Shown here piece by piece: positions 46,500-64,000 of a DNA stretch of 64,000 nucleotides. Both the position numbers and the translations under genes were made by a program. The stretch comes from Denticeps clupeoides (taxonomy: Eukaryota; Chordata; Actinopteri; Clupeiformes; Denticipitidae), in contig NC_041717.1 of the NCBI RefSeq assembly GCF_900700375.1, positions 310,001 through 374,000 on the forward strand. Direction: 5' to 3'. Under the pieces are notes generated by a model that saw nothing but the letters and a program-made list of their open reading frames with translations, was not told the DNA's origin and searched no databases. The first letter of the stretch is position 1. Every line of letters begins with the position of its first letter.

Positions 46500-46981
46500 T
46501 TGGCTATTGCACTATATGCTATTAACAAAATTTCCTGACAATTCACTGACTTTTCACTCGAATGATCAAATACCATAATATTCCCTGTGCCTGAAATTCC
46601 GATATTCCAGAAAGTTCCTGACCTGTGGGAACACACCATTATACACCATTCTGCTATACATTTGGGGATTCACCATGTTCACCTGGAATTAGGGTAAAAA
46701 CTGTGCTGCATTTTCCACTGGAAAGCTTTTCTGGACAGGAACCATGAATTTGTCATGTCACAAGAGGTTTACAGAGTGAGAAAAGTAACTTTAATAAAAA
46801 CAAAAAGCCAGTATGCCTTGTGTGGGCTGCTAAAAATGAATGTGGTTCACCATGGTTGCTTTGTGTAGTAGTTGTGGTGTGTGTGAACCACTGGGCCTTC
46901 AAACCACTTGAAACATGGCCTGGTGCTTACTGATTCTAGCAAAAGCACAGAAGAGATAAATCATTTTGGTGAACAAACACA
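46500..46981. other. Spacer downstream of MTERF3
   Basis: Short intergenic stretch. A minus-strand ATTAAA at 46795-46790, about 190 nt past the MTERF3 stop, is a plausible polyadenylation signal. Nothing else is seen. Confidence 0.45.
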
Positions 46982-49900
46982 CTATAGTGTTTTCTGAAAT
47001 TGTTCAAAGTCTCTGCTGGTGCTGAGGGCCAGCTCAGTGCAGAAGTCCTGGTCTGGCAGAAACACAAATCGGTCCAGGGAGATGTAGCTGGGGTGGGCAG
47101 GATCGTACTGAGCTCTGCCCAAGTACTGCAGGAACAGGTGCCTCTCCTTCACACGCAGGAACTGTGCATTCAGGACCTTGACAACATGATTAGTCAGACA
47201 GGAGATTTAGGACGGACACAAACATAATAACTAACTAGTGTTGGAATTGAGTAACATGAAGATTTTAAATGTGTATGTATGTGGCCGACAAGTGCAAAAC
47301 AAACATTTCATAAAACTAATTTAAAACATGCAAAACACTTTCCCCCCCCCAATTGCCCAAACACAGCAAGTAGGTATGATAGATCAGAAGTGCCTGTTTT
47401 GCAAAGGGAAATAAAGCGAACCTGAGACTGTATGTGACGTTTTGTTGAAATAATTGAAGCCAACGAGCAGAGTTAAGAGTCCTCTCCAAAACTGTTTGAT
47501 TGACACCACATGCACTTCCGTTCTATCATACGCATGCCTTCTATATTAAAAGGTGAAACACTTTTACAAATCACCAAAACAAATAGTCAGTAGTCAGTAC
47601 CACTTGCCTGATCGGTTCAGTGCATACATGCGCACGCATGCAAAAGCCACTAACCCTACCCGATTGTGCATGTGTGGTTTTGGCACTGACACAAATTAAC
47701 AAGAAAGAAAAATATGGGTAGGTATGATAGAATAAGTGCAAAGTGAAGTGATTGCACACAACGAAATGTGTCCTCGGCTTTTAATCCATCGCCCTTGGAG
47801 CCATGAAATGCAATGTGTGGGGATGGTACATTGCAGAGATTGATAGATCAGAAGTGTGTTAATTTGTTTTGCAATTGTTGGCCACCTTGAAACTGAACAT
47901 AACAATAAACATTGATAAAACACATAGGCAGTCTCAAACTTAAACACACACTCTTCAACATCAGAATAAAATACCTGGGGGAATTTGACTATGAGTGAGT
48001 GGGGGACACCCATTACATTGTGGACATAATCAAATATCTGAGTGAGCTTCTTCTTATTGGCTGTCAGCACTTTCGGGACCTTGGTAACAATATGCTGTAT
48101 TTCTCCCTGACGAAAGCCAAATTCAAGTTCACAAACCTGATGCAGAAGAAAGAAGGAAAAAATTAAGGTGAAGTGAATGTCACATGTGATACACAGCAGC
48201 ACAGCACACGATGCACACAGTGAAATTTTCCCTCTGCATTTAACCCATCACCCCGAATGAGCAGTGGGCAGCCATGACAGGTGCCCGGGGAGCAGTGTGT
48301 GGGGTGCTTTGCTCAGTGGCACCTCAGTGGCACCTTGGCGGATCGGGATTCGAACCGGCAACCTTTTGATTACAGGGCCGCTTCCTTAACCACTAGGCCA
48401 CCACTGCTGCATTGGCCGGGAATCGAACCCGGGCCTCCCGCGTGGCAGGCGAGAATTCTACCACTGAACCACGAATGCTAATTACATATCTGCATAACTT
48501 CCAAACTGATTCCTGCACAATTCACACCATCAGTATGTTTCTTAAATTCTTATTTCAGATTTACAAACAAATTCCTGAAGGTTCTGCGTACCTTGAGGTT
48601 TTCCTTTATTGGCTGTAAATTTCCACACAGCAGCCTGGGGAGTCGAGTGAGAATGTCTCTTGTCTGAATCAACAGAGGAGTAGTTAATTATAGACACTGG
48701 TACACACACTCTACATCACAGACACACGTTGTGGCCTCAATCTGGACGTTCTAATGTTCTATTGTCTGCCAGTCAGTTACAGGATAAAACGTGCAGGACC
48801 AATCAGCACACTGCGAGAGTATGTCCCATCCTTGTCCTGTTCTAATCAGCCCTGTATGTTTCCAACCACCTAAAAATGTTCAACGCGTCTCCAGTCCGCG
48901 TCCCATAGTTATTGGTTGTGAGACACCGCTGAGTTTGGATTAAGTTTTTGGTTAAGTTTGGATCTAAAGGCCATTTATGTTCTGTTTCCGTTTAACTATG
49001 CCATGTATAAATTGTACACTCCAGCCTCATGCCCTCCATTAGCATCACAGAATCTCCTGACAGAGGAATAATGAGTCGGTGGTCCATGGAGCTACTGGCA
49101 ATGAACAGACCCCCATAATCCCATCTGGATGTGTGGAGAGAGGGCCATGCCCAGGCAAGATCTACCAGCTTCTACATCAACATTTTCACCCTACTCGTTA
49201 CATGTAATTTATGTTTAAAAACATAAATTTGTAATATTTGTTTATATTTGTTTTGAGGTCAATAGCAGTCGCACAAGCATTTCACTGCATATCATACCAT
49301 GAACGAGACAAATAAAGTTTGAATTTGAAATTGACTATTACATCCTGGTACAGCTGGCCCACCAGGTGGCACCGTCTGTGTCCTGTATTATACTAATCAG
49401 CATTGACAGTATGTATTGATTGTGAGAGCAATGTTAATTAAATCTGGCTCTTGCATTACGTGCAATAAATCCATGCATTCTCAACATGACTGTCCTGAAG
49501 TGAAATCCTATCCAAGAAACACTGACATGGACCATCGGCTCACCATTAACCTTTTATGTTAAGTTTGCATACATGTCTGCAGTAGATAATGCAATGTGAT
49601 GCTTTGTCCTCACCTTACTTGGATTCAGACCCAGTTGTTGCTGAAAGAAGCCAAGGCGGTTGTCCAGCCTCTTCACGCTGAAGTTAAGCAAGTAGGGAGC
49701 CTTAAACACCATGGATGCCACAGCCTCAGAGCTGAACTTCTTTGACTTCAGATATGAGACCCTGCAATGAAAAGGAGAACAGTGTCCATCACAGCATCAT
49801 TTAAAAGAAGGTCTAAGGATGATTGTAAAACTAACCTCGCTGACAGGTTGTCCAGGTTCTCTGTGAGGAGAAAGGGGTTCTTGGTGAGCAGGGGTCCCAG

Positions 49901-50742
49901 CTGTGAGTCCTCCACACCCAAATCTTTCAGGAAAAGCAGTCGAGGCACCACATCTGTCTGGAAGTCAAGCCTCACCAGCATTGAGCCCACATTACGCCTC
50001 TGATCCAGCTGCCAAAGGTTCACCCCTGGGTGAACACATGTGTCGTCAATGTTTTATACGAGCATTTCATGGATATTATGGTAACTTTTTTTGTGTGTTT
50101 CCTGTACACCCAAACTTGACTTCTAGTGACCAGATACTGCCAACTAACAGTACTGCTGTTTTCATTTTGGTCCTTACCTAGATGGACCAGTCTAGTGAGA
50201 GTCTGCGATTGATCAACATAGTCTCTGAGTGAAAAGGTAACTGGAGGAAGGCACTTTGTCACAGCAATCTGCAAGGCCTCCTCATCACTGATCTCCTCAA
50301 ATGGGGAAAGGGGTGGTGCAGCATCCAGATCTAGACAGATAATTACAATGTTATGAATATCAGAAAACACACACACACAAAAAGTGTAGCATAAAGTGGA
50401 TCACAACTTACCCAACACTGTCTGAATGTTGCTAAGAGAGGGTGTGGCATTTGTTTTGGGCTGATAAGATACCAGTGCTCTCTTGTCCTTGGCCTGAGGA
50501 AGACCATGTGGTGCTCCAGACGTACAAAGACCTCGTTCAGCGCAAACTTTCCACTTCTCCTCAGGTGTCCGTTCAGTAACCGTAACTCTGAGGGGAACAA
50601 CCTGGCGCAAATGTTGTGAAAAGGTTGTGTTAAGGCTGATGGGATGTTGCCAGACTACATTGGTACTGGAGGAGAAGCAAAGCCCACTGCTGCGCAGAAG
50701 GATGATGCATCGTTGGCACATGTGCATGATGGGAGAACACAT
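46982..50742 (-). CDS. MTERF3: Mitochondrial transcription termination factor 3
   Basis: Mitochondrial matrix protein of the mTERF family that represses mtDNA transcription and aids ribosome assembly. Coding exons: 50742-50412, 50330-50178, 50025-49836, 49761-49614, 48663-48592, 48136-47975 (or to 47960), 47161-46982, giving 411 or 416 aa (human 417). The N-terminus is a basic, Ser/Arg-rich mitochondrial presequence ([20 protein letters not shown]). Then [27 protein letters not shown] and mTERF repeats: [115 protein letters not shown]. It ends [20 protein letters not shown]. An upstream exon ends at 53682 (donor CAG|GTAAGG). That join would keep the frame open, so a start further upstream is possible. 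Repeats fill the introns. Confidence 0.94.
47741..47834 (-). repeat. SINE remnant (MTERF3 intron)
   Basis: The tail and middle of the main SINE with internal deletions; the tRNA-like head is gone. Confidence 0.65.
48167..48407 (-). repeat. Full-length SINE abutting tRNA-Gly
   Basis: A young-looking main-family SINE with intact B box GGTTCGAATCC and tail ATCACATGTGACATTCACTT. Its first base follows the tRNA-Gly discriminator base with no spacer, in the same (minus) orientation. It lies in the MTERF3 intron between exons 48592 and 48136. Confidence 0.9.
48408..48478 (-). tRNA. tRNA-Gly (anticodon GCC)
   Basis: Minus-strand 71-nt sequence GCATTCGTGGTTCAGTGGTA ... AATTCTCGCCTGCCACGCGG ... GGGTTCGATTCCCGGCCAAT, ending GCA. 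A box TGGTTCAGTGG, anticodon loop CTGCCAC with GCC, and B box GGTTCGATTCC are all canonical for vertebrate tRNA-Gly(GCC). The sixth base is C where the usual gene has G, leaving one C-C mismatch in the acceptor stem. No T-run terminator follows; the SINE begins at once. It may be a tRNA pseudogene or part of a composite element rather than a working gene. Confidence 0.8.
48760..49340 (+). mobile_element. Decayed repeat with LINE-like 3' tail
   Basis: The end GCATTTCACTGCATATCATA then GACAAATAAAGTTTGAATTT matches LINE 3' tails of the CR1/L2/Rex type. The 5' part (48760-49180) lacks a readable frame. It lies in an MTERF3 intron. Confidence 0.5.
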
Positions 50743-51463
50743 GGGGTCCTGCAAGAAATAACATTTTATAATTTACCCTTTAATATCACTGTGATATTGA
50801 CTCACAAAATAATGTGTGTTTTAGTACTATATGTCTACTATATGGCTGCATGATGGTTTGGTGGTTAGTGACATGGCCTCACACCTCCAAGTAATGTATT
50901 TTAAATAAATAAATAAATAAAAAAACAATCAATTCACAGACACTATTCAATTATACAATTTAGTATTGATTTCAATATCATTGGCACTGGTCGATAATTA
51001 AAATTTCAGTTTTGCATCTGCTCGTTCACAGAAATCGGCAGCTGATTACAACAATTTTCAATAGGCATTGCAGAGGGCAGCCCCTCCCAACTATCTCTCA
51101 TTGCAAGACACCCCCACGGCCAGCCCACCCACTCATTCAGATCTCTCTCTCTCAGATTGATTCACTGACATTACCCTCCACTTACTTCTGCATATTTGTG
51201 ATCTGTGAAGATTAATACTTGTTTCACTAAACACTTAATTTTGATCTTTACTTTGGCATCTTCATGATCAATCAAGATTAATACTTGTTTCTCTAAACAA
51301 TATTAATTTCAATAATTTACTGTCACATATTGTATATTTAATTTGTATATTTTTGTACATTTTTATGTTCTTCTAACCAAATTACTTTGCTTTGTCTTAT
51401 TCTAAAGTTGATTCTAATGCCCATCAAGGATGTGTCTTGTCCCCACTGCTCTTCTCCATCTTT

Positions 51464-51723
51464 GTGGGGCAGTGGTGGCCTAGTGGTTAAGGAAGCGGCC
51501 CCGTAATCAGAAGGTTGCCGGTTTGAATCCCGACCCACCAAGGTACCACTGAGGTGCCACTGAGCAAAGCACCGTCCCCACACACTGCTCCCCGGGCGCC
51601 TGTCATGGCTGCCCACTGCTCACTCAGGGTGATGGGTTAATGCAGAGGACAAATTTCACTGTGTGCACTGTGTGCTGTGCTGCTGAGTATCACGTGTGAC
51701 AATCACTTCACTTTCACTTCACT
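51464..51723 (+). repeat. Full-length tRNA-derived SINE
   Basis: Main-family SINE running from GGGGCAGTGGTGGCCTAGTG through GGTTTGAATCCCGAC to ATCACGTGTGACAATCACTT. It is one of the least diverged copies, in MTERF3 intron 1. Confidence 0.9.
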
Positions 51724-51784
51724 TACTCACGGCCCCCAGATCACATCCCTCAAGATCACATTATATAGATCTATTATTATGGCC

Positions 51785-51890
51785 CGGTGATATGAAGCAC
51801 ACAACACACAAACTACATATCCCATAATGCAGTGTTTCAGTTGCCTTGCTGAACATGATCTTTCACTAAAGCTCAATCTGTACAGGAGCA
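51785..51890 (+). repeat. Dispersed repeat, second copy
   Basis: It shares CACACAAACTACATATCCCA, ATAATGCAG, TTCAGTTGCCTTG and ATCTGTACAGGAGCA with the complement of about 40560-40675. Only this core is kept here. Confidence 0.6.
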
Positions 51891-51891
51891 G

Positions 51892-52600
51892 TTTCCACAT
51901 CCTTCAACACTGCTCCCCATTGCTATATCAGACAGCTCAGTGTCTTCTGTGGAGACCTTCAAGTTCCTGGGTATAACCATTTCCCAGGACCTGAAGTCAG
52001 AGACAAACATCTCTTCCATCTCTACTTCATCTGCTAGGTTCCAAAAATGTACTTCCTGAGACAACTGAGGAAGTCCAGTCTTCCAGAGGAGCTGCTGATC
52101 CAGTTCTACTCTGCAGTCATTGTGCTCCTATATCACAGTCTGTTATGGAGCAGCCACAGGACAGGAATAGACTGCAACAGACTCTTGTCCCCCTGTTCTC
52201 CACCTGACCCTTTGAGGAACCAGGAAAAGGGCAGGAAATATCATAACAGATCTAGGGCTGAAATGATTATTCGAGTAACTCAAATTATTTGAATACAAAA
52301 AATGTTCAAGGAAAATTCTTTGCCTCGAGGCTTCGTTTAACTATTGATAGAGTTGTTTAAAAATGCAAAAGTATGACTTATCCGATTATTCGATTAATCA
52401 ATGGGGGAAAAAAAAAAAAAACAAACAAAAAAGAACAGAATACTCGATTCCAAAAATATTCGATAGTTGTAGCCCTATACAGATCCCTCACACCCTGGAA
52501 AGACGTTTTGACCTGCTGCCCTCTGGCAGAAAATCTAGAAAAACAGTCACCTCGCTGTCACCCTCCTAAACTGTCACAGACATTGCAACTGCACTTTATG
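51892..52600 (+). mobile_element. CR1/Rex-group LINE C-terminus with nested hAT element
   Basis: Plus-strand text QLSVFCGDLQV-type then PKMYFLRQLRKSSLPEELLI, QFYSAVIV and, after the nested element, HPGK-FDLLPSGRKSRKTV is the C-terminal region of a CR1/Rex-type reverse transcriptase. It is decayed. The gap at 52253-52477 is the nested element, whose removal restores LINE continuity. Confidence 0.7.
52253..52477. mobile_element. Miniature hAT element nested in LINE
   Basis: It starts TAGGGCTGAAATGATTATTC and ends GTAGCCCTA. Flanking 8-bp duplications are AACAGATC (52245-52252) and TACAGATC (52478-52485), 7 of 8 identical. The 225-bp interior is full of ATTCGA-type inverted repeats with no coding frame. 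Confidence 0.8.
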
Positions 52601-53221
52601 TAAACTTGTGGCATTATTTGTCTAATCTTTGATTTTTTCTGTTTATGAGATTTAGACTATATCATATATTGTTGTTTTATACTGTTAACTGAGACAACAT
52701 AGACCAGAACACAATTCCTTGTATGTGTTCACTCACATAATTGACATAAATGTGACTGTTTTTATAAGGACTTTTTCTGTTGAATTGCTTTATTCTATGA
52801 GTTTGTATTTGTGTAATGTAATTGCATGTTATTTTAACATAGCAAAAGTCCTCTTTAACCATATATATAAGGGGCAGGTTGTCTGGTTTCTTTACACCAA
52901 CACTATGAAACACTACATTAAATAGTGTTGGGCAGGGCTGGCTGTTTTCCCTACCCGGAGGACCCAATGTTTACAATGAGAAACACACCAAGCTCACAAA
53001 AAAAAATTTAAAAATCAAGAGCACTGTCTGGAAGTATTTTTATATATATACCAGATGAACGAGGAAAATGAAAAGATTCAAAGTTGTTGCTATCAAAGCG
53101 AGCAGCAAGACAAATTTGGTAGTACGTGGGATTTGAACCTGGGACTTTGTGTTCGTCTGGTTAATAGGCTACTACCACTACTTACTGAATAAGTATTCTA
53201 TGCATCTTACTAGTTATACAG

Positions 53222-53246
53222 GGTGTGTGTGTGTGTGTGTGTGTGC
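53222..53246 (+). repeat. (GT)n microsatellite
   Basis: About 12 GT units in MTERF3 intron 1. Confidence 0.9.
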
Positions 53247-53682
53247 AGTTTACCATCTAAAAACATCCACACTAGGAACTTTAAAATGGTGCAAGTGTTT
53301 TTCTGTGCACCCTGGGGTGGGTTCCATAAGCTCATATCCTGCTTAGGATTCCAGGCCTATTGATACTGAGAGATTGATTGAGTGACTATTTGTTCACATT
53401 TTCATAAAAAATATTCACATTTCTCATAAAAACTATCAATCTCCCTTGTTTTTTTTTTTATAATTCTGTAAGAACAGTTGGACCAATTTCACTGTACATA
53501 CTACAGATACTACAGAAGAGCCTCCCGTTGAGATGTGGGTTTGAGACAGTCTCACCCCTCTCACCCACTCAACTTCAGAGACGGTGACATCCATCACATC
53601 TCCATCTGACACGTGACTGATAACTGAAATGTATTACAATTGCAATTATACACTTAAGCGCCAAGGGTGTTGCATCCTTACC

Positions 53683-54137
53683 TGACGGAAAATTCTGTAT
53701 ATAAAACTACTATAGGTCACCATTTGACAGCACGTAACAAAAAAAAAACGCGTCCTCAGCAGGACCAGGACGGCATACAATCGTCTGTTAGCGGTGTAGC
53801 TAATCCAAACAAACCGGTTACAGAAACGAAATGCGACGAAGTTCAGACGCCCGCTGCTGCAAATACACACGTGTCACCACGGAAGTCCCGGAGATACCAA
53901 CACTTTAGAACCGCAGGGGGACACGTCCGGACACCAACTGCAGCTTCAGCCTAAACTGCAGTGGATATGAAAAATGTAGTCTATAGATAATATATAATTT
54001 TTTCGACCACTTTTATATTCGTCTATCGTTCTGTTCCTTATTAAAACAGTTCCGCCCCCCGCCACGGTGAAAAGTGGACCCGCCCACCTGCAGACTGTTG
54101 ACTCTCCGTGACGCGGATAGGCAGAACCCGAGGAGAG
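53683..54137. promoter_or_regulatory. Bidirectional MTERF3/PTDSS1 promoter
   Basis: This lies between the last base of the MTERF3 non-coding exon (53682, minus) and the PTDSS1 start codon (54138, plus). It has raised CpG content around 53750-53920 and 54045-54137 and no TATA box at the expected places. The head-to-head layout matches the human locus. Confidence 0.6.
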
Positions 54138-63702
<9,565 letters not shown>

Positions 63703-63706
63703 GTAG

Positions 63707-63708
<2 letters not shown>

Positions 63709-63745
<37 letters not shown>

Positions 63746-63882
63746 ATGGTAGGGATGGGTGGTAGTAGCCTAGTGAGTAACGCACTTGCCTTTGAACCAG
63801 AAGTCCCAGGTTCAAACCCCACTTACTGCCATTGTGTCCCTGAGCTCTGGATGAGGGCATCTGATAAAAGTGTACACAGTGT
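63709..63882 (+). repeat. (GT)n microsatellite and second-family SINE
   Basis: About 17 GT units (63709-63743) are followed by GGTAGTAGCCTAGTGAGTAA with intact B box GGTTCAAACCC (63758-63882). It lies in the PTDSS1 intron after exon 12. Confidence 0.85.
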
Positions 63883-64000
63883 GGAGAGTGTTCAGGAAGC
63901 TACTTTGAGTACAGCTTTGTACAGCCTAAATGCCAGAAAGGTTATAATGCTCAGGAAAATGTACATAATAGCTCACATCTAAAAAAAATTCCATCTCTCC

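Noticed and set aside
51464-51560. SINE heads scored as tRNA genes
   Set aside because: They carry A- and B-box-like motifs but cannot fold into a full cloverleaf. Only 48408-48478 does.

Overview
The window is vertebrate nuclear DNA, almost certainly from a ray-finned (teleost) fish. Genes are split by short GT-AG introns, encoded proteins match vertebrate families closely but not at mammalian identity, and the spaces are filled with fish-type repeats: one tRNA-derived SINE family in about 20 copies, L2-like and L1/Tx1-like LINE pieces, Tc1/mariner ends and hAT elements. Species was not determined; a clupeiform or otocephalan is only a guess from the SINE.

Left part (1-26,300): RFX5 (minus, 3' part cut by the left edge), PSMB4 (plus, complete, 259 aa) and POGZ (minus, complete, 18 coding exons, 1,248 aa). 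As I recall it, this is the order and orientation of human 1q21.3, without SELENBP1. Right part (40,800-64,000): UQCRB (minus, complete, 110 aa), MTERF3 (minus, 411-416 aa) and PTDSS1 (plus, cut by the right edge), in the order and orientation of human 8q22.1, with MTERF3 and PTDSS1 head to head. Between the blocks lie GATAD1 (plus, complete, 245 aa) and LRRC14B (plus, complete, 523 aa), which in human are on two other chromosomes. All exon joins given were checked for splice signals and codon phase, and the complete genes sum to whole codons.

The genes do not form one pathway: RFX5 activates MHC class II, PSMB4 is a proteasome beta subunit, POGZ and GATAD1 are chromatin proteins, UQCRB and MTERF3 serve mitochondria, PTDSS1 makes phosphatidylserine, and LRRC14B is poorly known. 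The 26.3-34.1 kb gap and the 41.8-47 kb gap are repeat graveyards.

Most notable: an AT-AC (U12-type) intron inside the RFX5 DNA-binding domain; an internal tandem duplication in PTDSS1 that leaves a decayed exon 5 copy and an orphan exon 7 copy in intron 4; a tRNA-Gly sequence fused without spacer to a SINE in an MTERF3 intron; a hAT element carrying a BED-finger frame that expanded a 76-nt POGZ intron to 1,167 nt; and a POGZ whose third DDE position is Glu and whose acidic C-terminal tail is missing. No CRISPR array, operon or wholly new gene system was found.
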